Part shown: piece after piece, positions 18,211 through 28,421 of the stretch
How positions within the stretch are numbered: position 1 is the stretch's first letter
Layout of the letters: the number at the start of each line of letters is the position of its first letter
Origin: DASQYE01 sp035940775
Lineage (GTDB): Bacteria; Acidobacteriota; Blastocatellia; Pyrinomonadales; Pyrinomonadaceae
Direction: 5' to 3'
DNA length: 64,000 bases
NCBI GenBank assembly: GCA_035940775.1
Contig: DASZEN010000013.1
Coordinates: 1 to 64,000, forward strand
Program-made: the position numbers and the translations under genes
The notes under the pieces: generated by a model
What the model saw: the letters and a program-made list of their open reading frames with translations, nothing else
The model's database searches: none
What the model was told of the DNA's origin: nothing

Positions 18211-18330
18211 ATTACCTCCGTGCGATTCTATACGTAGACGCCCCGCGATTTGTTCACAAAAGCGGAAGCGGCCGGGAGAAGGGCAATTTTTTCTTAGCCT
18301 CCCGAAGAGCGAATTTTCTCAGCCCCCTCG

Positions 18331-20388
<2,058 letters not shown>

Positions 20389-20393
20389 ACAAA

Positions 20394-20498
20394 AAAGGGA
20401 TGAGGGATGAGGGCGGCAGGGATGAAGCGGGTTGAATGCTTAATTCACTTGAGCAGTAACTCAATCATTCATCCCTCATCGCTGCGGCCCTCATCCCT
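20394..20498. repeat. GGGATGA palindromic repeat between SRP RNA and dnaX
   Basis: The left arm (20396-20427: GGGATGAGGGATGAGGGCGG then CAGGGATGAA) and the right arm (20467-20498: TTCATCCCTCATCGCTGCGG then CCCTCATCCC) are complementary over about 30 bases with few mismatches, around a 39-base centre. It lies 14 bases past the SRP RNA 3-prime end and inside the dnaX leader, so it could end the SRP transcript or structure the dnaX leader. Confidence 0.8.
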
Positions 20499-20511
20499 AC
20501 ATGGATGTGGC

Positions 20512-20615
20512 CAGACTCCGGACTTACCCGCAACACACGCCGCCGTTGCTACCGTTGCTCCGTTCCCGGCCTGGCGGGGTTCACAAGGCAAGCATTGTGC
20601 GGAGCCCGAAGTCTG
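20512..20615 (-). ncRNA. ffs: Small signal recognition particle RNA (4.5S-type)
   Basis: On the minus strand the conserved apical domain is readable: GTGAACCCCGCCAGGCCGGG, then AACGGAGCAACGGTAGC, which matches the Ffh-binding symmetric/asymmetric loop region of bacterial small SRP RNA. The ends close the long stem: 5-prime CAGACTTCGG pairs with 3-prime CCGGAGTCTG, giving a 104-nt RNA. A position next to dnaX is common for this gene. It forms the RNA part of the SRP that targets nascent membrane proteins. Confidence 0.9.
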
Positions 20616-20685
20616 ATAAATTGTCAAAAAAAGTTTTCTGCCACCGGCCTCTCAGATTACCACACTCGGCTACAGATTGCGGAAT

Positions 20686-20788
20686 GCGGATTTCGGAACG
20701 GCGGCTCGTGCGGATTATAAAGCACGGGGCCCGCTCGCGCGCGCGCTTACACCCCGGCCGGGCCGCATGCCGCTATTCCGAAACCCGC
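20686..20788. repeat. Long inverted repeat between SRP RNA and tRNA-Ser
   Basis: The arm GCGGATTTCGGAACGGCGG (20686-20704) is complementary at 16 of 19 positions to CCGCTATTCCGAAACCCGC (20770-20788), with 65 bases between. It lies just downstream of the tRNA-Ser 3-prime end on the minus strand, so it may serve as its transcript end, or it may be a small miniature element. It is not part of the GGGATGA family. Confidence 0.5.
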
Positions 20789-20796
20789 AGTTGGCA

Positions 20797-20886
<90 letters not shown>

Positions 20887-20893
20887 CTCTACA

Positions 20894-20954
20894 AGGGACG
20901 AGGGATGAACAAAAGCGAAAGCTCCGGTTTCATCCCTCATCCTTCATCCCTCAA
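20894..20954. repeat. GGGATGA palindromic repeat upstream of tRNA-Ser
   Basis: The left arm AGGGACGAGGGATGAA (20894-20909) faces TTTCATCCCTCATCCTTC then ATCCCTC (20928-20952), followed by a run of A. This short member of the dispersed family separates the tRNA gene from the protease gene at 21200. Beyond it, 20955-21199 holds nothing recognisable. Confidence 0.7.
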
Positions 20955-21199
20955 AAAAACGCGGCCGAGAAGTGGGCACGGCGAGCGCCCTGCGGCGGGA
21001 CTGACCATCCGCCCCGGCTTTCCGCGTCCGCTTTTCGGCCCCCGCGTCCGCTTCCGTAAGGGACGCAAATAAGAATCGCCGGGATTTCAAACAACTCGCA
21101 GCCGTCAAAGCATAGCCTATCCCGGCAATTCCTGTCACGTCACGCGTGCCGGGGGCATGCCGCGTGTGAGGCGTCCAAGGCCCGACCGGCATCATGCTG

Positions 21200-22267
21200 T
21201 TATGTTTGAGATTCCGCGGGCACTACTTCGAGCGTTAATTTCTCAGTCCGACGAAGGATGACGAGCGACGATTTGCGGCCGATGCGCTCCTCCGTCAAGA
21301 GCTTATGCAGATCGTCTATTCCGGCGATTGCGTGGTCGTCAAAGCCTATGATGATGTCGCCCGCGAGGACACCGGCCGCGCGAGCCGGACTACTCCCCTC
21401 GCAGGAAACGACCATAATACCGCTCTCGACCGCGAGGCCGTAGTAGCGCACGAAGCGGCGCGGGAGCGGGATGTTCTGACCGGCCAGGCCGATATAACTG
21501 CGGCTGACTTTGCCATCGCGAATCAGGCGGCTCGCCACGAACTTCGCCGTGTCAATAGAGGTGGCGAAGCAAATCCCCTGCGCCGGAAGGATCATCGCCG
21601 TGTTAACTCCTATGACTTCGCAACGGGAGGTGACGAGCGGGCCGCCGGAATTTCCCGGATTGAGCGCGGCGTCAGTCTGAATCACGTCGTCCATCAAACG
21701 CCCGGAGCGCGAGCGCAGACTACGCCCCAGGGCACTCACCACCCCGGCCGTCACAGTACATTGAAAGCCGTAGGGGTTGCCGATGGCGATGACGAGTTGA
21801 CCGGGCCTGATATTCTGCGACGAGCCGAGCCGGGCGGGTATCAGGTTGGAAGCGTTGATGCGAATCACCGCCAGATCGGTGTCAGGGTCGTCGCCGATGA
21901 GCACGGCTTCGCAACGCCGACCGTCGTTCAGAGTGACTTCGATCCCGGACGCGTCGTGGACGACGTGGCTGTTGGTGAGAATGAAGCCGTCGGGAGTGAA
22001 GACGAAGCCCGAACCGCTCCCGCCTCCCTGTTCCGGTTGGCGGCGAGCGTTCACGCGTTTCGGCTTCTGCTGCCGCACGTCTATGTAGACGACAGAGGGG
22101 CTGACGCGCTCGGCCGCGCTCGTGACGGCTTGCGAGTAAGCGTCTAACAGTTCGTCGTCCGAGTAGCCCCCGGACACCTCCGCTCCCTCTTCCGCCTCTT
22201 GCGCCGCCTGTACAAAGCCCTCGGCTAAAAGTTCTGAAAGCCCAGTAGCGTTGCCTGTTGGTTCCAT
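21200..22267 (-). CDS. HtrA-like trypsin/PDZ serine protease, no signal peptide
   Basis: A 355-residue S1C protease. The catalytic triad is complete: H101 in TNSHVVHD, D131 in DTDLAV and S207 in NPGNSGGPL. A PDZ domain covers about 250-345 (GIMVVSCEGSSPARAAGV, GDIIIGFDD). Unlike DegP/DegS it has no signal peptide or membrane anchor: the first 45 residues are acidic (EAEEGAEVSGGYSDDELLD), so a cytoplasmic location is likely. It follows the LuxR-type regulator by 57 bases and is the third gene of a three-gene unit with a second such protease. It may be regulatory proteolysis machinery; the target is unknown. Confidence 0.88.
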   Translation of the reverse strand: MEPTGNATGLSELLAEGFVQAAQEAEEGAEVSGGYSDDELLDAYSQAVTSAAERVSPSVVYIDVRQQKPKRVNARRQPEQGGGSGSGFVFTPDGFILTNSHVVHDASGIEVTLNDGRRCEAVLIGDDPDTDLAVIRINASNLIPARLGSSQNIRPGQLVIAIGNPYGFQCTVTAGVVSALGRSLRSRSGRLMDDVIQTDAALNPGNSGGPLVTSRCEVIGVNTAMILPAQGICFATSIDTAKFVASRLIRDGKVSRSYIGLAGQNIPLPRRFVRYYGLAVESGIMVVSCEGSSPARAAGVLAGDIIIGFDDHAIAGIDDLHKLLTEERIGRKSSLVILRRTEKLTLEVVPAESQT

Positions 22268-22324
22268 CTCCTCCCTCTTTCTCTTTCCGGCGAGCGTTTA
22301 AAGCCCGCGAGCCACACGCGCCCC

Positions 22325-23053
22325 TCACATCATGACCAGGCCCTTGCGTATGCCCTGCATGACGGCTTCGGTGCGGGTCGAGACATCAAGTTTGGCGAAG
22401 ATCGAGGCGACGTGAAACTTGACCGTATGTTCAGAGATTTTCATGCGCCACGCGATCTCTTTGTTAGAGAGTCCGGAGGCCAACATCTCAAGCACTTCAC
22501 GTTCGCGCGGGGTGAGCGCGTCGATTTCCGGCGCTGGCGGCGGTAAAGCTCCTTCGTCGGGACGCGCGCCCGACAGCTCGTCAATGCGGCCGCCGCCGGG
22601 CGAAAGCAGCGCCCCGAACGTCTCGGCGTCGAGCGTGACGAGTCCGGCGGAAACAGCCTCGACCGCCGCGATTATCTCGTCGCTCGAAGCGGCACGCGGA
22701 AGTACGGCCCGCACGATTCCCTCACGCAGCGCATTCCTGACCCAATCGCTTTGGCCCCGGCCGATAAGGACGAGCGCCGGAATGTTTTCGCCCTCGTTCA
22801 TCTCTTCGAGAAAGTCTCGCAACGCGGCGAGCGTTTCTTCATGCTGCCCCTCGGTGTCGAAAACGACCACGTCCGCCGATACGCCTTCGGGCGACTGCGC
22901 CGCTAAGAGAGTCAAAGCGGGCGCGCTCCCCACAACGGCGAAGCGGGCGTCCGTCGCTATAAGCGATTCAAGCCCGAGGCGCACGACATCCGAAGCGGCA
23001 ACGATGAAAACAGTCGCCACGTCTCTGCCTTCGGCTCTTCGTCGCACGCTCAC
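22325..23053 (-). CDS. LuxR/NarL-type regulator with degenerate receiver
   Basis: A 242-residue protein. Residues about 13-135 have a receiver fold: VFIVAASDVVRLGLESL matches the beginning and VVVFDTEG places an aspartate (D66) at the usual phosphorylation site. However, the acidic pair that binds magnesium is replaced by alanines (A19, A20), and the conserved lysine is arginine (VLPRAAS). The C-terminus is a clear NarL-type helix-turn-helix: LTPREREVLEMLASGLSNKE and ISEHTVKFHVASIFAKL. It is probably not regulated by ordinary phosphotransfer. No histidine kinase is nearby. It lies 12 bases after one protease gene and 57 before another. A GTG at about 23020 is an alternative start. Confidence 0.85.
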   Translation of the reverse strand: MSVRRRAEGRDVATVFIVAASDVVRLGLESLIATDARFAVVGSAPALTLLAAQSPEGVSADVVVFDTEGQHEETLAALRDFLEEMNEGENIPALVLIGRGQSDWVRNALREGIVRAVLPRAASSDEIIAAVEAVSAGLVTLDAETFGALLSPGGGRIDELSGARPDEGALPPPAPEIDALTPREREVLEMLASGLSNKEIAWRMKISEHTVKFHVASIFAKLDVSTRTEAVMQGIRKGLVMM

Positions 23054-23065
23054 AAAGCTCTCGCC

Positions 23066-24016
23066 TCACCTTTTTCTCACGGGTCGCTCGCCCAGGGTTA
23101 TGTCCGCTTCCTTGATTTCTCCGCCCCGCAGGAATCTGGCCCTGATAACGGCCCCGACCTGCTCGCGCCCGAGTATCCTTTGCACGTCGTTCGTGTCGGC
23201 GACCCCGTCTTCGCCGAGCGCCACCAGCACGTCACCTATTGTAATGCCAGCTTTGTCCGCCGGTGCATCCGCTTCGACCGAAAGCATCATTAAACCGGAG
23301 GAATAGGGCAGGTTGAATTGCTCGCGCAGCTTCGTTGGCAATAAGACGGGATGCATCCCGACGCCGAGGTAGGGTCGTGCGATGCGCCCGCTCGCGAGCA
23401 ACTGGTCAACTACGCGGTCAACGGTCGGGGCCGGAATCGTCACACCGGCGCCGCGCGCGAGTCCCGTCGTGTTGATGCCTGTGATGCGACCTTCCGCATC
23501 CAGGAGCGCGCCGCCCGAGAAGCCTATGAAGACGGAAACATCGGGGCGAATCAAGCGGTCGATCTCACCGCCGCGCCACGTGCGCCACCGGTCGCCCGTC
23601 ACGCTTACGATGCCGAGACTCGCGCTCACGCCCTGATCCGGATGGGCCCGTCCGACGGCCAGCACGAGACTTCCGACTTTGAGCGCAGAAGCTTCCGCAA
23701 ACTGTGTCGCCGAGTCGGCCCCGCCCGCCTCTTCGCCCTCGATGCGCAGCACCGCCAGGTCTGTGCCGGGGTCGCGCCCGGCGAGCGTCGCGTTTCTACG
23801 ACTTCCATCGCTGAGGGTGACCGTAATCTCTTCGTCGCGCCTGATGGTGTGATTGGTTGAAACGACGACGCCGGGACGCCAGAGAACGCCGCTCGTGTGA
23901 ACCCGCGGGCGCGCATCGACTGCGACGACGCGAGGGCTGACGCGCTCGACCGCCTCTGCGAGGAAGCGCGAGAGCGCGACCAATGGGTTACCTGTTTCCG
24001 AGTTCGTTGAATCCAT
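23066..24016 (-). CDS. Divergent HtrA-like trypsin/PDZ serine protease
   Basis: A 316-residue S1C-family protease, shorter and more diverged than its neighbour at 21200. H56 (STNHTI), D86 (GTDLAV) and S167 (GFSGGALL, where GNSGGPL is usual) still form a triad, so activity is plausible. A PDZ domain is at about 215-310 (GLMMLSVEADAPADKAGITI, GDVLVALGED). There is no signal peptide, so it is predicted cytoplasmic. GGAGG lies 7 bases before the ATG. It is the first gene of the protease-regulator-protease unit. Confidence 0.87.
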   Translation of the reverse strand: MDSTNSETGNPLVALSRFLAEAVERVSPRVVAVDARPRVHTSGVLWRPGVVVSTNHTIRRDEEITVTLSDGSRRNATLAGRDPGTDLAVLRIEGEEAGGADSATQFAEASALKVGSLVLAVGRAHPDQGVSASLGIVSVTGDRWRTWRGGEIDRLIRPDVSVFIGFSGGALLDAEGRITGINTTGLARGAGVTIPAPTVDRVVDQLLASGRIARPYLGVGMHPVLLPTKLREQFNLPYSSGLMMLSVEADAPADKAGITIGDVLVALGEDGVADTNDVQRILGREQVGAVIRARFLRGGEIKEADITLGERPVRKR

Positions 24017-24311
24017 GACCTGTCCTCCGTTGGAGTTCTAAAACCTTTGTGGGTGAAGATTGACATGAGGCGCGGGGTTCGCACATCAGCCGAATGGGTA
24101 GGTACTGCCTCGGATGATCGGGTAGCTTCGGCAGAATCCGTGGAGTGATCTGTTTCCGCCGCAGAGGCGCAACTCGGTTGGAGAGGGCACGTCGCTCGAG
24201 GTCGCCTTGAAGGGTAAAGGGCAAGAGACGCTCAGGCCGGAGCGGCGAATACCCGGGCCGTCATAATTTTTTGAATCGCCCGGCTCTACGGCCTCCTGCG
24301 GGGTCTACTTA

Positions 24312-26129
24312 CTATCCGGACTTTGCCCGCGTCGCTTTGGCTCTCTGCTCCAGGGGCAGACCGGCCTTCTTCCACGCCTTCCAACCGCCCGTCAAAGCGC
24401 GTGCTCTTTTCCATCCGGCCTGTCTGAGTTCCTGCGCCACACGGGCGCTCGTCGCTTCGTTCTGTCAAGCACAGTAGGCGATCAGCCACGCCTCCTTTTT
24501 GAGCCCTAGTTCGCCAGCGCGTTCGGCCACATGATCGGGCGGCATCGGCAGAGCCCCTTTCGCCTGGGCGTCTTCCCCTTCAAGGCTGCGCTCGGTACGC
24601 ACGTCCAGCAGCGTGACCGGCTCATCCGCCTGCCACAGGCGTCGTAGTTCTTCGAGCGAGATTTGTTGCGAGCCCACCTGTACGCCCTCGCCCTTCGCAT
24701 TGAGCTGGCATGACTCGGCGGCGGCGACGACTGCGTTGGTCGCGCAGGTCTCAACCCTCTCGCCGTCAAATGATGGCGAAGCACCGGGGCGCGAACCGGC
24801 GGGTGCGAGGGGCGCTTCCGGAGCGCTTGAGCCGTTAGTGTCAACAGAGTCTGAGTCTTCCGGCGTCGCCGGTTCGGGGCCGAACTCGCGCGCGACTTCG
24901 CCGCCTGTAGCCTCGCTCGCCTCCTTAGCGGCTCTCCTGCGTGCGGCGCGCGCCAGCAGCATGGGCGAGCCCCCGTGCAGCACGACCGACGCGAGCACCA
25001 CCAGAGAACAGACCGCGAAAAGATACCCGCTGCCGGGCAGCCCGGCGAAGACCGGAAGCAGGATCAGCAGCAATGAACTCAACCCGCGCGGCCCGTACCA
25101 TGCGATCAACAATCGCCCGCGCATGTCCACGCCCGAGCCCAGCAGCGACAGCAGGTAAACCGGCGTTCTTATTAAAAGCGCGATGACCGTGAACAACAGC
25201 ACGGGCCCATTGATTACTGTGAATCCAGTCCAGATCAGAGAGCTTCCCAGCAGCACGAACGTAAAGAGCAGCAGCATCTCTGCCGTCACCCCGCCGTATT
25301 CAACAAAGCAGTCGCAGAGTTCCACATCGAGCGCCGCAATCGTCATCCCGGCGGCAAACGCTGCCAGGAATCCGCTGCCGTGTACGGCTTCGGCGGCGGC
25401 AAAGGCTGTGAACGCGACGCCGAGCGAGTAGAGCGATTCGTAGTCGCGGCGCACGCCCAGCCGCTTTCTTATCAGGTCGAGCGCGGCCACCCCGAGCAAG
25501 CCTATGAGGACGCCAGCGCCGGGCCCAAGAAGGAATAGCTTAAGACCGAGTCTGGCGTACCCCTCGCTATTGAGCGGGGCTGCGGGATTGAGAAAAGCCA
25601 TCGCGACCAGCACGACCGGCAGCAGGACGACATCGTTGAGGCTGCTCTCAAGTTGCAACCCATGACGCGCATCCGCGGGAATGTCGCGGCGGCGCAGCAG
25701 TCCTCTCAGCAATACCGGGTCGCTCGACGCGAGCGCCGCGCCGAGGATCGCAGCCCCCGCAACCGAAAGCCCCAGCAGCGACCATCCCGCCAGGGCTATG
25801 AGCGCCGCCGTGAGCAGCGTTCCAGGCCCCAGCAATCGCAGCGCCAGCGTCGCGCGGCGGCGCACCTCCGCGATGTTGAGAGAGACGGCGTCCGTAAAGA
25901 GCACGAGCGCGAGGCTCAGCGTTGAGACCACACGCAGCGCCCCGGACTCCGGCGAGATATGTAGAACGCCGAGCCCGACGGGGCCGAGCATCGCGCCGAG
26001 CGCGAGAAACACCGCGACCTGCGGCAATCCGCTGCGTTCGATCAACCCGGACAGAAGCGCCGAGACGATGATGACGAGGCCGATGATGGCGAGCGAGACC
26101 GCGAACGATTCAGCGCTGAGCGAAGTCAT
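24312..26129 (-). CDS. Na+/H+ antiporter-rhodanese fusion, in-frame UGA (candidate selenoprotein)
   Basis: Residues 1-390 form a CPA1/NhaP-type cation:proton antiporter with about 12 membrane segments (GLVIIVSALLSGLIERSG at the start, AALASSDPVLLRGLLRRRD with the conserved SDP, LLIAWYGPRGLSSLLLILL near 355). A disordered linker (about 400-490) leads to a rhodanese domain (SLEELRRLWQ, VTLLDVRTERS). A UGA at 24465-24467 (codon 555) follows YCA. The same frame then continues for 50 codons with exactly the missing end of a rhodanese (QNEATSARVAQELRQAGW, LTGGWKAWKKAGLPLE) to TAG at 24312. I annotate the read-through product, 605 residues with selenocysteine or a premature stop at 555. If UGA terminates, the product is 554 residues and lacks half the rhodanese domain. 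Confidence 0.7.
24434..24467 (-). promoter_or_regulatory. Candidate bacterial SECIS element after UGA
   Basis: After the UGA (24467-24465, minus strand) come 16 bases, then a hairpin: GCGCC (24448-24444), loop CGTGT (24443-24439), GGCGC (24438-24434). Five G-C pairs, a 5-base apical loop with G as its second base, and 21 bases between UGA and the loop all fall in the ranges described for bacterial SECIS elements (loop 16-37 bases from UGA, G among the first two loop bases). The stem is short, so a chance G-C hairpin in GC-rich DNA is possible. Confidence 0.5.
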
Positions 26130-26290
26130 CCCGAAGCAACCTCCGTACGGACAAGTCCCCGCTGTGACGGCTTACACACACAGAGAGAAGGGCAGCATCA
26201 TAAACCAATTTCTTTCGGTCGTCGCTAATCCCGTCCGTCTTTCTCTCTCTCTCTGCTCATCAGGATTATTGAAAATCAGCAAAGCAGACT

Positions 26291-27931
26291 CTAGGCCGCT
26301 TTTTTCCGCGTGAGCCTGGCCGCTGCGGCAAACTCATCCAAAGGCCGTGCCCGTCCTTCGATGAGCAGCCATGCGAAAAGCGCGCTCGTGAGCGCAAGCC
26401 CCGCGACGATCAAAATGACGACGCGAAATCCGCTCACGAACGACTCTTCGACGGCGCGTTTGACCGCCTGTTTCGTCTCCTCCTTCAACCCATCCGGAAT
26501 AGAGACGGTGGCGAGACGGCTCGTCTGCGCTTCGAGGCGGGCGCGCGTTTCCGAGGGCATGTCTAAAGACTGTAGACCAGGGTTAAAATTTCGGGCGAAG
26601 ACTCCGGTCATGACGACCCCGAGCACCGCTATCGAGATCAGCCCGGCGGTTCTCGATACGGCGTTGTTGATGCCCGATGCTATGCCCGCGTGTCGCTCTC
26701 CGACCGCGCCCATAACGGTCGTCGTCAGCGGCGCAACGCTCGCCGCCATCCCGAGGCTCATCACCACCACGGCCGGGAAAACGCTCGTCCAATAACTTCC
26801 TGCGTCCGCGCCGACAAGGATAAAGAGAAGGAACCCGAGCCCGGCGACGATGGGCCCAAGCACCAGCGGCAACTTTGCCCCGTAGCGATGCACGAGCCCG
26901 CCAGCCCAGCGCGACAGCAGGAACATCGTCAGCACGAACGGAAGCAGCGCGGCCCCCGCCTGCGTGGCCGAATAGCCCTGCACCTGAATCAGGTTGAAGG
27001 GCAGAAAGAACATCAATCCGCCCAGAGCGCCGTATAGAAAAAAGGTCAGCAGATTTGCCCCTGCGAAAGTCCGCGAGCGGAATAGGGCCAGCGGCATCAT
27101 CGCACGCTGCGCGCGCCTCCCCTCGACGATGACGAAAAGGACGAGCAGCACGGCTCCCGCCGCAAGGCTTATGACAACACGCGGGTCTTTGAAGCCGCGC
27201 CCGCCCGCCTCGACGAGCCCGTAAACCAATCCGCCCAGCCCCAGGGTCGCCGTCGCCGCACCGAGGATGTCGAGGCGCTCTGCGGCTCCCTCGTCGCGGC
27301 TCTCCGGCACGCGCCACCAGGTAATGGCCAGTACCGCGGCCGCAATCGGAAGGTTGATAAAAAATATCCAGCGCCAGGAGACGTTCTCTATGAGCCAGCC
27401 TCCCATGATGGGGCCGACGCCCGCCGAGATGGCCGTAAAGCCCGACCACGTACCGATGGCCCGCCCCCTGTCCTCTTTAGAGAACGAGGCGCTGATGATC
27501 GCAAGGCTTCCCGGCACGAGCATGGCCGCCCCCACACCCTGCACGGCGCGCGCCAGTATGAGCTGAGCGGTCGTCTGCGCCAGCCCGCACCCGGCCGAAG
27601 CTATCGCAAAGAGCAGGAGGCCCATTGAGAAGACGCGCTTTCTTCCGAGGCGATCTCCCAGCGAGCCGCCGACCAGCATCAGCGCCGAGAGCATCAGCAG
27701 GTATGCCTCGACAACCCACTGTGCTCCGACTATATCCGTGCCCAACTCGCGCTGAAGTACCGGGAGCGCGACGTTGACCACCGTGCTGTCGATGAAGGTA
27801 ATGCTAGACCCCAGAATGGTCGCCGCCAGCACCCAGGGCGCGGCCCTCTTCGAGCATGGGGCGGTGGCGGCGGCCGGCCCGGCCCGAATCACGGCCTCGT
27901 CGCACGGCGCTTTAACAATCGTCGTCGTCAA
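26291..27931 (-). CDS. DHA2-family (EmrB/QacA-type) drug:proton exporter
   Basis: A 546-residue MFS protein with about 14 membrane segments. The first carries SSITFIDSTVVNVALP, diagnostic of DHA2 exporters; the A-motif GGSLGDRLGRKRVF is near residue 90 and the C-motif-like region GPIMGGWLIENVSWRWIFFI near 175-195. A cytoplasmic segment near 455-500 (PSETRARLEAQTSRLA) and a last membrane helix follow. The family pumps cationic or lipophilic compounds out with protons. The frame begins at TTG (27931); no ATG is available before the first helix. It has a preceding divergent neighbour and no regulator beside it, so induction is unknown. Confidence 0.88.
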   Translation of the reverse strand: MTTTIVKAPCDEAVIRAGPAAATAPCSKRAAPWVLAATILGSSITFIDSTVVNVALPVLQRELGTDIVGAQWVVEAYLLMLSALMLVGGSLGDRLGRKRVFSMGLLLFAIASAGCGLAQTTAQLILARAVQGVGAAMLVPGSLAIISASFSKEDRGRAIGTWSGFTAISAGVGPIMGGWLIENVSWRWIFFINLPIAAAVLAITWWRVPESRDEGAAERLDILGAATATLGLGGLVYGLVEAGGRGFKDPRVVISLAAGAVLLVLFVIVEGRRAQRAMMPLALFRSRTFAGANLLTFFLYGALGGLMFFLPFNLIQVQGYSATQAGAALLPFVLTMFLLSRWAGGLVHRYGAKLPLVLGPIVAGLGFLLFILVGADAGSYWTSVFPAVVVMSLGMAASVAPLTTTVMGAVGERHAGIASGINNAVSRTAGLISIAVLGVVMTGVFARNFNPGLQSLDMPSETRARLEAQTSRLATVSIPDGLKEETKQAVKRAVEESFVSGFRVVILIVAGLALTSALFAWLLIEGRARPLDEFAAAARLTRKKAA

Positions 27932-28012
27932 CCCCTGGCCTCCTGCGGTTCGCCTCTCTTCACTCGCCCATTATTGATCGACCTGATCGGCAGGACTAAG
28001 AATTTTCACTGG

Positions 28013-28261
28013 TCAGCGAGAGCTTTGGCTTCCGTAATGAGTTAACAGACATTTGATGCAACAGTGACGCGAATTTAAATCCCTTCCGATAATCTCCGTC
28101 ATTGATTTACCCACAACCAGAGCGCGCACATTTTTATTCTGATTGAGCGCCACAACAATAACATCATCAACCCATTCGGCAACCTGTTTTTGCGCGGCGC
28201 GGACGGCACACGCCTCGGCGCACGCCTGTTTCAACTTTCGGCAAATCCCGCAAAAGGCCAT
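28013..28261 (-). CDS. Small cysteine-rich protein (tentative)
   Basis: An 82-residue frame in the 490-base gap between the exporter and pstS, a stretch less GC-rich than its surroundings. It encodes seven cysteines in two clusters: CGIC...C...C near residues 4-18 and HCCIKC near 67-72, a pattern that suggests metal binding. No family is recognised. The ribosome-binding site is weak, so a chance frame cannot be excluded. The rest of the gap, 28262-28421, should hold the pst promoter, but no Pho box could be assigned with confidence. Confidence 0.35.
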   Translation of the reverse strand: MAFCGICRKLKQACAEACAVRAAQKQVAEWVDDVIVVALNQNKNVRALVVGKSMTEIIGRDLNSRHCCIKCLLTHYGSQSSR

Positions 28262-28421
28262 AGAGTCGGGCTCTTGAGCGTACAGTCTCTCGATCCGAAG
28301 CCCGTTCGGTCAAACCTTTCCTGAAGAAATTTAGACGCAGTTCAGATGGATGTAACATCGCTGCTTTAGACTCAGCTTTTCAGGTTTTCTCTGGCCGATG
28401 ATCCGTTAAGGAGATTCCTTT

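Noticed and set aside
24286..24489. Separate 67-codon minus-strand gene over the UGA region
   Set aside because: It is in a different frame from the rhodanese continuation and has no domain; the continuing rhodanese frame explains the sequence better.
28262..28421. Pho box upstream of pstS
   Set aside because: No pair of direct repeats with convincing spacing could be distinguished from background.
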